Shown: one piece after another, positions 53,154-61,866 of the stretch
How positions within the stretch are numbered: the stretch's first letter is position 1
Layout of the letters: every line of letters begins with the position of its first letter
Assembly: GCA_016213645.1 (NCBI GenBank)
Contig: JACQZY010000014.1
Coordinates: 1 to 64,000 of the forward strand
From: Actinomycetota bacterium
GTDB taxonomy: Bacteria; Actinomycetota; Thermoleophilia; Solirubrobacterales; JACPNS01
Length of the DNA stretch: 64,000 bases
Direction of reading: 5' to 3'
Program-made: the position numbers and the translations under genes
The notes under the pieces: generated by a model
Databases searched by the model: none
Told to the model about the DNA's origin: nothing
What the model saw: the letters and a program-made list of their open reading frames with translations, nothing else

Positions 53154-54503
53154 GTGGCGTCGTCGCCGGGGCCGGACGTGAGCGCGTCGCAACAGACGGG
53201 ATTGAGGTTGGTGGGCCGGGGACGATTGATCGTGCTGATCGACGGTGAACACCATCCAGCCGCCGTGCATGACGCGTTAAGCGAACTTGCGGCGGAGGCC
53301 GAGGTCGTCTCGGTTGTTTTCTGTGGCGGGGGAGAGAAAGTCGCTCCGGCGGTGCTGGCCGAGCCGGAACAGCACTACGGATACTTGCTCATTCGACGCG
53401 ACAACGCGATCGAGGGCCTGCGCCGGGCGCTCGACAACGTGTCCGCCGACGCGGTCTTCGACCTCGCCGACGAACCGGTCGTGCCACTCTCGGAAAAGCT
53501 CCGCCTCGCGGCGATGGCGCTGGCCGAGGGCGTGGCATACGAAGCGCCCGGCATGACCCTGCGGCCGATGATCACGTCCGAGGTCGAGTTTGGCGGTCCG
53601 AAGATCGCGGTCATCGGCACCGGCAAGCGCACGGGCAAGACGGCCGTCTGCGGCCATCTCGCGGTGTTACTGAAGCAGCGCGGCGTTTCTCCCGCGATCG
53701 TTTCGATGGGCAGGGGCGGTCCGGCCGCGCCGCAGGTGGCGGAACCGGACACCGGTTTGGCGGAGCTGCTGGCGCTTTCTCGACGCGGCGTTCACGCCGC
53801 CTCTGACTATTTGGAGGACGCGGTGCTTTCCGGTGTGCCGACCGTCGGCTGCCGACGCGTGGGCGGCGGACCTGCGGGCGACACGGCCTTCACCAACTTT
53901 CCCGAGGGAGCCGAATTGGCCGCACGCATCGACGGCGTTGACGCGCTGCTCTTCGAAGGCAGCGGCGCGACCGTGCCGCCGGTGGCCGCCGATCGAACGA
54001 TCTGCGTGGCCGGTTCGGTGGAGCAGATTGACGCGCTGGCCGGACCGTTGCGGTTGATCCACGCCGATCTGGTGCTCGCTCACGCCGCCCAGCCGGCCAC
54101 CGTCGAAGCCGCGAAGCGGTGGGCGGGCGGCCGCGTAATTCCGTTTGAACTTGAGCCGGTCGTTGCCGAGCCGCTGCCCGGCGACGCGATAGCCGCTTTC
54201 TTTTCGACCGGTGCCGCTAGCGTGACCGGAGTCGAACCGCGCGTGACATCGGTAAACCTCGCGCGCCGCGAACAGCTTGAACACGACCTGGACGCCGCTG
54301 CCGCGGCCGGCTGCACGCACTATCTGACCGAGATCAAGGCCGCCGCGATCGACATGGTCGCTCAGCATGCTGAACGCGTCGGCGCGGAGGTCGTGTTTGT
54401 CCGCAATCGGCCGGTCGGCTTCGACGCGGATCTCGACGCGGCGCTGATTGAACTTTACGATTCCGCCTCCGCGAGCCAGACGGGGACGCACGCCGGCGGC
54501 TGA
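53154..54503 (+). CDS. cpgS: Cyclic 2,3-diphosphoglycerate synthetase homologue
   Basis: 449 residues from GTG 53154. The N-terminal 140 residues are a Rossmann-like domain (RLIVLIDGEHHP). The ATP loop is VIGTGKRTGKTAVCGHLAVL (about 145-165), followed by SMGRGGPAAPQ, RGVHAASDYLEDAVLSGVPT and FEGSGATVPPVAAD, all typical of the synthetase described from Methanothermus fervidus, and the length (about 450-460) matches. That enzyme closes 2,3-diphosphoglycerate into the cyclic anhydride with ATP. The kinase that makes its substrate is encoded immediately downstream. Homology is firm; activity in this bacterium is inferred. Confidence 0.88.
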   Translation: MASSPGPDVSASQQTGLRLVGRGRLIVLIDGEHHPAAVHDALSELAAEAEVVSVVFCGGGEKVAPAVLAEPEQHYGYLLIRRDNAIEGLRRALDNVSADAVFDLADEPVVPLSEKLRLAAMALAEGVAYEAPGMTLRPMITSEVEFGGPKIAVIGTGKRTGKTAVCGHLAVLLKQRGVSPAIVSMGRGGPAAPQVAEPDTGLAELLALSRRGVHAASDYLEDAVLSGVPTVGCRRVGGGPAGDTAFTNFPEGAELAARIDGVDALLFEGSGATVPPVAADRTICVAGSVEQIDALAGPLRLIHADLVLAHAAQPATVEAAKRWAGGRVIPFELEPVVAEPLPGDAIAAFFSTGAASVTGVEPRVTSVNLARREQLEHDLDAAAAAGCTHYLTEIKAAAIDMVAQHAERVGAEVVFVRNRPVGFDADLDAALIELYDSASASQTGTHAGG

Positions 54504-54518
54504 ATGGAGAGAATCAGC

Positions 54519-55457
54519 ATGATGGCCGAACAAAACGGAAACACGGAATCGAACGCTCTGGCGAAACCGCCTGAGCAGTCGGTGCTTGTTGTCAAGGAAG
54601 ACCACAAATTTCCTTATTCCAAGGGCTTGATGGCGATGTCGCTGATGGCCTCCGGGTTGCCACCCGACCGTTCATACGAAATGGCGACCGTGATCGAGCG
54701 CAAGCTCACCGACCGCGGACAGTTGGACATCGCGTCCCGCGATCTTTCGCGGCTGGCGGAAGAGGTGCTGGCGGCCGAAGAGGACGAGATCGCGGTGCGT
54801 CACTTTCGCCAGTGGAGGCGGCTGGACCACTTGCACAAGCCGTTGATCCTTATGATCTGCGGCGCGACCGGTGTCGGCAAATCGACGCTTGCGACGATGC
54901 TCGCGCACCGGCTCGGCGTGACCCGCGTGACCGCCACCGACATGGTGCGCCAGGTGCTGCGCGCGTTTTTCAGCAACCAGTTCATGCCGGCGGTTCATTA
55001 CAGCTCGTTCGACGCCGATCAGGGCGTGCGCCTGAACACCGCGGGTGACGCGCTTCTCACCGGCTTCGAGCGACAGGTCGAGCAGGTGTCGGTTGGCATC
55101 AAGGCGCTGATCCAGCGCGCCGTACTGGAGCGCACGTCGATGGTGATCGAGGGAGTGCACTGTGTGCCCGGCGCCTTCGAGGGTCTTGAACAGCTTGATG
55201 CCGTGGTGGTGCCGGTCGTTGTCGCGATTGAGGACGAGGAACTTCACCGCAGCCATTTCTTCGCGCGCGGCGAGTCGCAGTCGCGCGCGGTCGAGCGCTA
55301 TCTGGCGGCTTTCGGCCGGATTCGCCGTTTGCAGGGCTACATCGTTGACCGTGCGCTGAAAATCGGCGTGCCGGTGATCGACAACAGTTCGCTGGACGAC
55401 TCGCTGATCGAGGTCATGAACCTCGTGCTCGACACGATCGAGTCAGAACTCGAGTGA
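54519..55457 (+). CDS. pgk2: 2-phosphoglycerate kinase
   Basis: 312 residues from ATG 54519, with GGAGAG six bases upstream; an ATG at 54504, abutting the previous stop, is possible. An ATP-cone-like domain lies at the N-terminus (VVKEDHKFPYSKGLMAMSLM ... YEMATVIERKL), then a P-loop kinase domain with ICGATGVGKSTLATMLAHRL, TATDMVRQVLRAFF and MVIEGVHCVPG. This two-part layout is that of archaeal 2-phosphoglycerate kinase, which makes 2,3-diphosphoglycerate from 2-phosphoglycerate and ATP. Together with the synthetase gene just before it, it completes the route to cyclic 2,3-diphosphoglycerate. Confidence 0.9.
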   Translation: MMAEQNGNTESNALAKPPEQSVLVVKEDHKFPYSKGLMAMSLMASGLPPDRSYEMATVIERKLTDRGQLDIASRDLSRLAEEVLAAEEDEIAVRHFRQWRRLDHLHKPLILMICGATGVGKSTLATMLAHRLGVTRVTATDMVRQVLRAFFSNQFMPAVHYSSFDADQGVRLNTAGDALLTGFERQVEQVSVGIKALIQRAVLERTSMVIEGVHCVPGAFEGLEQLDAVVVPVVVAIEDEELHRSHFFARGESQSRAVERYLAAFGRIRRLQGYIVDRALKIGVPVIDNSSLDDSLIEVMNLVLDTIESELE

Positions 55458-55508
55458 GGCTCGGCCGGGCGGCCGCGATTCGGCGGACGTTGTAGGCTTC
55501 GCGCCTTA

Positions 55509-56825
55509 ATGCCCCCGGTTCTCGACATCGACTCCCTTCTCGAAAGTCCCCTCGCGGATCTTCACGCGCTGGCGGGAGAGCTTGACATTGAGGGCTATCG
55601 CCTGCTGCGCAAGCCCGATCTGACGATCGCCATTCTTGAAACACGCGGCGCGATCGCCGACGAGATTCGCCCCAAGGTAGAGGCCAAGGCGGCCGAGCTG
55701 GCGGCGCTCAAAGCCGAGCGCGAACGCATCAGGGCCGAGCGCGAAGAGGCCGAAGAAGCCGAGCGAGAGGCCGCTCGCGAGCAGGCCGCGCGCGAACGCC
55801 GTGAGCGTTCCGCCCAGCGCGGAAGCACGGGTGACCGGCAGCGCGGCGGCCGTCGTCCGGGAGGACGCGGCGGCGAACGGCAGGCTCGCGACCGCGGAGA
55901 TCGGCAGCGCCCGGGTGAGCGTGACCAGGGTGCGCGCAGTCAGACGTCGCGTGGTCAATCGGCGCGTGGCCGAGACGAAGGCCGCAAGGAAACTTCGGAG
56001 AAGCCGCAGGCTCCGCGTGAACCGGCGGTGCCGATCAGCGGTGTTTTTGAACCCGGTTCGGGAGGCGGTGGTCGCCTGCGTACGGATCTTTCGCGCCGTG
56101 TGCGCGCGGATGCCGACGTTCAGCGCGGCGAAGTCCGCAAGTGGCGCCTGCATCGCGGCGACGTGATCACCGGCGAGGCACGCAAGGTCAAGCGTGGACG
56201 CACAGATTTTCAGCTCGTCGGCATCACCTCCGTCAACGGCCTAAACGCCGAGCAGCGACAGGCGCAGAAAGTCCGCTTCGCCGAGGCCGAGGCCGCGACT
56301 CCGGGCGATCGATTCGCCAGGAAGCTTTTCAAACATGCGCCGGTCCAGGCCGGTTCGCGTGTCGTCATCACCGGTCCAACGCGCGCGGCGGCGTCGCAGA
56401 TGATCGCCAAGCTCGCGGAGGATCTCGCCGGTTCCGGCGTCACGACAGCCTTGGTTTTGAGCGTCGCGCGGCCCGAAGGCGCTCATCAGGCGTCAGGCGC
56501 ATTCGACTTGATCGCAAACGAGCCCGGCAAATCCGCCGAGGACGCGCTGCAGCCGATCGAATTGGTGCTGGAGCGCGCAAAAAGGCTGGCCGAGGGCGGT
56601 GGCAACGCCGCCGTATTGATCGACGGTCTCGACCTATTGCCCGCGGACAAGGCGTCCGAGATTCTGGGAACTTCACGCAACCTCGCGGCGCATGGTTCTT
56701 TGACGGTGATCGGTTCGGCGGGCGCCGGATCGGCGCTTGAGGCACAGGCCACCACGATCGCCGTCGTAGCCGGCGGCCGCAAGCTCAAGCTCGACAAAAA
56801 AGCCAGCTGGTCGGCCGGCGTCTAG
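55509..56825 (+). CDS. Rho-like protein with degenerate ATP site and missing C-terminus
   Basis: 438 residues. Residues 1-47 are a Rho N-terminal domain (LLESPLADLHALAGELDIEG); 60-165 are charged and Arg/Gly-rich as in actinobacterial Rho; 175-265 align with the Rho RNA-binding region (ISGVFEPGSGGGGRLRTD, GDVITGEARKVKRGRTDFQL, VNGLNAEQR). The ATPase part still follows Rho (VARPEGAHQ, GAFD, VLERAKRLAEGGGNAAVLID, TSRNLAAHGSLTVIGSA), but Walker A reads ITGPTRAAASQM instead of the usual PKAGKT: the lysine is alanine. The RNA-contact aromatic residues of GYGFLR are lost and the chain stops where Rho's R-loop region would continue. Cannot be an active helicase as known. Confidence 0.82.
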   Translation: MPPVLDIDSLLESPLADLHALAGELDIEGYRLLRKPDLTIAILETRGAIADEIRPKVEAKAAELAALKAERERIRAEREEAEEAEREAAREQAARERRERSAQRGSTGDRQRGGRRPGGRGGERQARDRGDRQRPGERDQGARSQTSRGQSARGRDEGRKETSEKPQAPREPAVPISGVFEPGSGGGGRLRTDLSRRVRADADVQRGEVRKWRLHRGDVITGEARKVKRGRTDFQLVGITSVNGLNAEQRQAQKVRFAEAEAATPGDRFARKLFKHAPVQAGSRVVITGPTRAAASQMIAKLAEDLAGSGVTTALVLSVARPEGAHQASGAFDLIANEPGKSAEDALQPIELVLERAKRLAEGGGNAAVLIDGLDLLPADKASEILGTSRNLAAHGSLTVIGSAGAGSALEAQATTIAVVAGGRKLKLDKKASWSAGV

Positions 56826-56846
56826 TCGCCCAGCGATCGGCCTCGT

Positions 56847-58349
56847 CTACCAGCGGCGCTTCGTGCCGAAAAACTCCTGGAAGTAGCCGCTCAGCGATAC
56901 TGGCGCCAGCATCGCCTGGGAGATCAGGAAGTAGAGCAGCAGCCCCGCGAAGTCGCTCTTACGCTTGAAACCGATCGCCTGCAACGAATCGCGCTGACGC
57001 AGCGCCATGATCGCAAGCATCAGTAAACCGAGCGGCAAGACCGCCAGCGTCATCGGGCCGACGATCAGGAAGTTGCCGCCGATCGCGAGCACCACGCCGG
57101 GCAGGAACGCGAACGTGTACGTGAGGTCCACGAACGGCAACATGTAGTCCACGATCACGCCGTGACGAGCGAGCCAGCGGCGCTGAACGACCGTGCCGCC
57201 CCAAGCGCGCAGGCCCTCGATCATTCCGCGCGCCCAGCGGCGGCGCTGGCGTACGAACGAGTGAAAGTGCTCGGGCACGCCGGTCAGGACGACCGCGCTC
57301 GGCTCGTATGCCACGCGATCACCCTTGGCCAACAGTGACCACGTCATCACGATGTCCTCGCCGATCAGGTCCGGCCAGCCGTTTACCTGCTTGAGATCGT
57401 CGGTGACGTAAATGCTGAAAGCGCCCTGCGCCACCAAAGTCGCCTGGTAAAGCGCCTGAACGCGCTTTACAGACGCGATCCCGAGCGCGTACTCCCATCG
57501 CTGCATGCGCGTGAGTATGTTTGCGCGCCAGTTGTTCACCAGCACGGAACCGGCCACCGCCGAGGTGCCCTTACCGGACAACAGCAGGCGCGTGACCGCC
57601 CTGCGCAGGGTGTCGGGCAGTAGCACCGTGTCGGCGTCAACCGTCGCCGAAAGCGGCGTTTCCACCTGCGCCAGCCCCGCGTTCAGGGCGAGTGCCTTTC
57701 CGCCGTGCGGAACGGTCATGAGTTGGATCGGGCCTCTGTCGTAAGACTTGATCAGCTGGGTCACAACGTCCGCGGTGTCGTCGGTGGAGCCGTCGTCGAT
57801 CACCATCACGGACACCTCGCCCGGATACGTCTGCGCCGCGATCGAGTCGAGCGTGTCTTTCATTCGCTCCTCTTCGTTGAATGCGGCCACGAGGACGGTG
57901 ATCTCCGGGTAATGAAGGTCGCTGTCGCGCGTCAGCGCGGGCGGACGGTCCAGCAATAGCGAAATAAGCAGTTGCATGTTCAAGTAGCCGGGTACCAGCG
58001 CGATTCCCTCGATCACCACGATCGCCAGCGGCAGAGTGATCACCTTGCCCAGGTCCGCAATCCAGTGGCGCGCCAAATACAGCGATAAAAGGCTCCAAAC
58101 CGCTCCCATCACCACGGCGGCCACAGCGCGATAGCTTGACGGGATATAGAACCTCTTGAAGTTCATCTCGCCGTGAACGGGCCGACCCGGCCACTCGATG
58201 CGGTCGGCGGTGGATGGCGCGGCCGCCAGATCGGTCGCCACTTCGGTGACGGGCCTCAGATCGACCGTGTTTTCGCGGCGGACTGCGCCGGGCTTGGTTG
58301 CGTCGCGTTCACGCGCGCGCTTAAGCGTGAGGTTCATCCTTGATCGCAT
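56847..58349 (-). CDS. Processive family 2 membrane glycosyltransferase
   Basis: 500 residues; ATG 58349 is taken, 58337 is possible. Two membrane segments (about 75-92, 105-125) precede the GT2 domain with VLVAAFNEEERM, VIDDGSTDDT, the DADT metal site, LIGEDIVMTW and the processive signature QRRRWARG. Three or four C-terminal membrane segments follow (VDLTYTFAFLPGVVLAIGG onward). This is the layout of PgaC/hyaluronan synthase-type enzymes that make and extrude beta-linked polysaccharide. No deacetylase or export partner is next to it, so the polymer is not known. The gene converges with the Rho-like gene, 21 bases apart. Confidence 0.9.
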   Translation of the reverse strand: MRSRMNLTLKRARERDATKPGAVRRENTVDLRPVTEVATDLAAAPSTADRIEWPGRPVHGEMNFKRFYIPSSYRAVAAVVMGAVWSLLSLYLARHWIADLGKVITLPLAIVVIEGIALVPGYLNMQLLISLLLDRPPALTRDSDLHYPEITVLVAAFNEEERMKDTLDSIAAQTYPGEVSVMVIDDGSTDDTADVVTQLIKSYDRGPIQLMTVPHGGKALALNAGLAQVETPLSATVDADTVLLPDTLRRAVTRLLLSGKGTSAVAGSVLVNNWRANILTRMQRWEYALGIASVKRVQALYQATLVAQGAFSIYVTDDLKQVNGWPDLIGEDIVMTWSLLAKGDRVAYEPSAVVLTGVPEHFHSFVRQRRRWARGMIEGLRAWGGTVVQRRWLARHGVIVDYMLPFVDLTYTFAFLPGVVLAIGGNFLIVGPMTLAVLPLGLLMLAIMALRQRDSLQAIGFKRKSDFAGLLLYFLISQAMLAPVSLSGYFQEFFGTKRRW

Positions 58350-58449
58350 CTCCCTTGAATGTGCGAAACGGACCGAATCACGGCCGTTCTATATGCCTAT
58401 CGGCAGTTACGCGGGAGACTTCAGTCGAGAATGGTGGAAATGTCCGCCA

Positions 58450-58917
58450 CTACGAGCGGTAAGAGACCTGACGCCAAGACGGGCCGGTGGCGAGCACGAT
58501 CGGCTCGTAGTCGCGGTCAGGCTGGGCGTAGAGGAAGTCGGTGGTCTCGGGGTCGAAGACGATTTCAAGTTCGCCTTCGATCACGCGCTGGTCCAGCCAG
58601 GCGCCGCGGAACACGAGACGGCGTAGCCAGTGAACGAGCGAACCCTCGTCGTTACCGCTCAGCTCGCACCAGCATTCGTTGATGTGGTGTCCGAGGGCGC
58701 TGACGCACTCGTGAACCTCGCCGTTGACCACGAGATTGACGAGATCCTCGACCTCGTCGGTGTGCAGTCGGCGTTCGATGAAGTTGAGCTTCAGCGCGGC
58801 CTGCTCAACGCGTTCGCTGAAGTCGCGTTCGTTGAACGTGAAGCGCAGCTCACCGTACTCGAGTACGTAGTCCGAGCCTGAGTCGTAGTTCTGTCGGCGG
58901 TAAGGATCCATCTTCAT
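58450..58917 (-). CDS. Hypothetical protein
   Basis: 155 residues from ATG 58917; the frame extends to 59112 but that part is unlike protein sequence and crosses the promoter of the next gene. Acidic, soluble, with no signal. It begins MKMDPYRRQNYDSGSDYVLE, has LKLNFIERRLHTDEVEDLVN in the middle, and ends with IEGELEIVFDPETTDFLYAQ. No family recognised. It lies between the glycosyltransferase and the Tad locus and diverges from the latter. Confidence 0.55.
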   Translation of the reverse strand: MKMDPYRRQNYDSGSDYVLEYGELRFTFNERDFSERVEQAALKLNFIERRLHTDEVEDLVNLVVNGEVHECVSALGHHINECWCELSGNDEGSLVHWLRRLVFRGAWLDQRVIEGELEIVFDPETTDFLYAQPDRDYEPIVLATGPSWRQVSYRS

Positions 58918-59066
58918 GACGTGCCGCGCGAATGCGCGTCCCTGCGTCGGGAGATTACGGCTGATTCCTCGGCCTCCCGTAGCCGTGCAAACGGCCTTGC
59001 AGAAACTTTCCCACAAATACACCAAACGGGGGAGTAGGAGGAGCGGCTCCAAATCGTTATATAGGT

Positions 59067-59474
59067 ATGAACGATTTATCCGGCATCTGGTTGAGCGATC
59101 GCGGCCCGGCACTGCGGGTGCTTCCGGCGATCGGAACGCGGCGCGCCACCGGGCTGATCGGCCGTCCGCCGTTGAGCTATGGCGAGGCGCTGCTGTTTAC
59201 GCGCTGCCGTTCGGTTCACGGCATGTTCATGCGTCGCCGCGTCGCCGTGATCTTTCTGGATGACGGGTTGTACGTGCGGCGTACGGCCGTATTGCGGCCA
59301 TGGAGGATCGTCTTCTGTAAGCAGGCAGTGCATGTGCTGGAAATGCGCGACGGGGAATGCGAGCGCCTCGGCCTTCAGGCCGGCGACCGTTTCTTCGCGT
59401 CGCCATCCGAACGGCGCCGGGCACGTACAAACGGCCGAGCGGCCGCCGCGACTTTCGTAAAGGAGAAGATCTGA
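59067..59474 (+). CDS. DUF192 family protein
   Basis: 135 residues with GGAGGAG about 25 bases upstream and an AT-rich stretch just before the ATG. The DUF192 core is visible: ATGLIGRPPLSYGEALLFTR, CRSVHGMFMRRRVAVIFLDD, a strand pair with VLRPWRIVF and CKQAVHVLEM, and LGLQAGDRFFA. The function of the family is not known, but small DUF192 genes are often found in Tad/Flp pilus loci, as here. The stop overlaps the response regulator start (TGATG). No signal peptide is visible. Confidence 0.8.
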   Translation: MNDLSGIWLSDRGPALRVLPAIGTRRATGLIGRPPLSYGEALLFTRCRSVHGMFMRRRVAVIFLDDGLYVRRTAVLRPWRIVFCKQAVHVLEMRDGECERLGLQAGDRFFASPSERRRARTNGRAAAATFVKEKI

Positions 59475-60238
59475 TGGGCGCCTTTTTACCGACCGTATAC
59501 GCACCAGAAAGAACGGCGTGTCTGCTTGTGGTCGAAGACCACGATTTGACACGCGAGACGCTCACCAAGGGTTTGCGTCTTTACGGTCATCGTGTGTTTG
59601 CCGCATCGACCTGCGAAGAGGCTCGAAGGATGTTGCGCAGGCAGCACTTCGACGCGATCCTGCTCGACGTGAACCTCCCGGACAGCAGCGGATACGACCT
59701 GCTGCGCGCCGTGCGCGGCGATTCCGTGAACTCGAACGTCTCGCGGCCCGATCTGCCGGTGATGATGGTCAGCGGCGACGGCGGCGAGAGCGATCGTGTG
59801 CGCGGGTTCGAGCTCGGCTGCGACGACTATCTGGTGAAGCCGTACTCGTTCGGTGAACTGCGAGGAAGGCTTGCCGCCGTCTTGCGCCGCGCCGGTGAGG
59901 CGGTGCCGCGAGACCTTCAGCACGTGGGCGAACTGGTGATCGACCATCACGCGCGTCGCGTTCAACTTGCCGGGGTCCCGGTCCAACTAACCGCCAAGGA
60001 GTGGGGACTGCTCGCCGCGCTGGCTTCCGACTCGACCCGGCTTTTCACGCGGGAGCAACTGCTGCACGCCGTCTGGGGGTATCGCTCCGGCGGCGCCACG
60101 CGCACGCTTGACGCGCATGCATGCCGGTTGAGGCGCAAGCTTTCGCACGGTTCGCGCGAATATGTCGTGAACGTCTGGGGTGTGGGATACCGGCTATGCG
60201 ATCCGTCGCCGACCGACGATCTCGGTGAGTCGTCATGA
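59474..60238 (+). CDS. OmpR-family response regulator
   Basis: 254 residues from ATG 59474, with AAAGGAGAAG upstream. Receiver domain: acidic pair E21/D22, phosphorylated aspartate D65 (AILLDVNLPDSSG), and the lysine of DDYLVKPYSFGEL. DNA-binding winged helix (about 155-240): VQLTAKEWGLLAALASD, LLHAVWGY, VDAHACRLRRKL-like, NVWGVGYRL. It should be phosphorylated by the kinase encoded next (ATGA overlap) and control the pilus genes around it; the targets are inferred. Confidence 0.92.
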   Translation: MGAFLPTVYAPERTACLLVVEDHDLTRETLTKGLRLYGHRVFAASTCEEARRMLRRQHFDAILLDVNLPDSSGYDLLRAVRGDSVNSNVSRPDLPVMMVSGDGGESDRVRGFELGCDDYLVKPYSFGELRGRLAAVLRRAGEAVPRDLQHVGELVIDHHARRVQLAGVPVQLTAKEWGLLAALASDSTRLFTREQLLHAVWGYRSGGATRTLDAHACRLRRKLSHGSREYVVNVWGVGYRLCDPSPTDDLGESS

Positions 60239-61098
60239 GCTGGCCGCTGGCGGCGATCTGCGCTTTACCGGTGTTTGTGGCGGTCGCGTACGGCCTGCTT
60301 GTTCGCCACCGCCGTGCCGCACTCGCGACCGAACTGCACGAGCTTCGCCAGTCGGTCACCGCGGCCCGGCTGATGATCGATGTGATCGATTCGTTCGGGG
60401 AGACCGGCCCGGCCGGATGCGCGGCGGCGGCGGACGAGATGGCAAACGCGTATCAGGCGATGGTGACGTTTGAGGATCGGCTCTACGCGCCGCTGCTTCG
60501 AATCCCGCCGAGCCTACGGGCGTTGCGCCGCCGACGTGAGGCTCCTGCACCGGCTCGGCGTGGCGTGATCGATTCGCGGTCGGAATTTGAACGACTGGCG
60601 TTGATCTGGGGGCAAGCGGCTCGTGCAATCGGACGATCCCTGGAGTTCGACTGGCATGGCGGAGCCGCGCGGGTGGCCGGTTCGCGAAAGCTGCTCGCCG
60701 AAGCGGCGGCAAATCTGCTTTCGAACGCGATTCGCCATGGCCGCGGCCGCGTGCGGATCGCTGCCCGAGAATGTGGCGATGTGCTGCGTGTGGAAATATC
60801 GGACGAGGGTCCCGGGCTCTCGCGACCGCTGGTGGACCTGGTGAGCGACGGCCGTCGTGGTTTGCGCAGGCTCGGTCCCCACGGACATGGTTTGGCCGTC
60901 GCCGTGCGCGCGGTGGAGCGCCTTGGTGGAAGAATCTCCGGCGCGCCTTCGGCTGCCGGCGCGACACTGGTGATGGAGCTACCGCTTGCGGGAAAAGCGA
61001 ACGCGATTGAAGACGGCGTTTTGATGGATGGGCCGCCCGCCGAACCGAGCCCGATCGGCCTCCCGCAACCGGCCGGTATCAGCGGTGAAGATCAGTGA
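60235..61098 (+). CDS. Histidine kinase
   Basis: 287 residues. One N-terminal membrane segment (about 3-22), then HELRQSVTAARLMID with the probable phosphorylated histidine near residue 35. A degenerate dimerisation helix and a HATPase domain follow: N-box AAANLLSNAIRHG, G1 ISDEGPGLS, G2 HGHGLAVAVRAVERLGG. No extracellular sensor domain fits in the 287 residues, so the signal is cytoplasmic or in the membrane. The C-terminal 35 residues are Pro/Glu-rich. Stop overlaps the next start (GTGA). Pairs with the adjacent response regulator. Confidence 0.85.
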   Translation: MSWPLAAICALPVFVAVAYGLLVRHRRAALATELHELRQSVTAARLMIDVIDSFGETGPAGCAAAADEMANAYQAMVTFEDRLYAPLLRIPPSLRALRRRREAPAPARRGVIDSRSEFERLALIWGQAARAIGRSLEFDWHGGAARVAGSRKLLAEAAANLLSNAIRHGRGRVRIAARECGDVLRVEISDEGPGLSRPLVDLVSDGRRGLRRLGPHGHGLAVAVRAVERLGGRISGAPSAAGATLVMELPLAGKANAIEDGVLMDGPPAEPSPIGLPQPAGISGEDQ

Positions 61099-61736
61099 GC
61101 GGTTTGCCGCGTCGATTGACACTGGCCGTCACGGCGATTTCACTGCTTTCGGGAGTCGCCGCCGCGTGGCAGGTGAGCGATCTTCTCACCGCCCAACACA
61201 GGCGGAACGGACCGCTTGTAAGCGTGCCGGTCGCCGTGGCGCCGATTGCGCGCGGCACACGAATCGACGATGCGGTGCTGGCCGAGTCGGTGACCGATCG
61301 GAGTGTTCCCCGCTCGTTCACGCCTATCGGCGCGGTGAGGTCGCAGCGGGACCTGCTCGGCGCGGTTGCGGCGGTGGACATTCCGCGCGGCGCGTACCTG
61401 ACGGTCGCTGATCTTTCGTTCACGGGCAGCGCGGGGGGTGCGGGATTCAAACTGCGACGGGGCGAGCGAGCGGTCACGATCGATGCCGTGGTGGCTCCGG
61501 ACGGCACGGAACTGTCGCCGGGCAGTGAAATTGATCTGCTGGCCAGCGGCATCGGCGGCGGCAGCGACACGGATCTCGTGATCGAGCGCGCCGAGGTGCT
61601 TGTGGCCGGCGACGTGGGCGAGGCGACGACCACGTCGCGCAAACGGATCACGCTGCGCGTCTCCGCGTCGCACCTGTCCGCGGTTATCCGGGCGGACGCG
61701 TTTGCCAAGGAAGTTCGTGCGGTGACCGTGCCGTGA
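61095..61736 (+). CDS. SAF-domain protein, CpaB/RcpC-like pilus assembly component
   Basis: 213 residues from GTG 61095. One N-terminal membrane segment (about 8-26, LAVTAISLLSGVAAAWQVS), then a SAF domain with VPVAVAPIARGTRIDDAVL and LLGAVAAVDIPRGAYLTVAD, followed by the RcpC-like part (RRGERAVTIDAVVAPDGTEL, then SPGSEIDLLASG). CpaB/RcpC proteins help assemble the Tad/Flp pilus at the cell surface, possibly as periplasmic or peptidoglycan adaptors. Position next to CpaF supports this. Confidence 0.82.
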   Translation: MSGLPRRLTLAVTAISLLSGVAAAWQVSDLLTAQHRRNGPLVSVPVAVAPIARGTRIDDAVLAESVTDRSVPRSFTPIGAVRSQRDLLGAVAAVDIPRGAYLTVADLSFTGSAGGAGFKLRRGERAVTIDAVVAPDGTELSPGSEIDLLASGIGGGSDTDLVIERAEVLVAGDVGEATTTSRKRITLRVSASHLSAVIRADAFAKEVRAVTVP

Positions 61737-61866
61737 GCTTCCGACCGGCTGCCGCACCGCATCATTCGTCGGCTTCTGGGGTTAAAGGTCACATGCGGCG
61801 TAGTCGATAGGAAAAATACGCCGCGCAAGCGTCTCCGCGAAAACCTGCGGCGGAAAAGGAATTCCC

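Noticed and set aside
61737-61866. c-di-GMP riboswitch before the TIG/TSP3 gene
   Set aside because: The leader has small hairpins, but the conserved GEMM blocks are absent.
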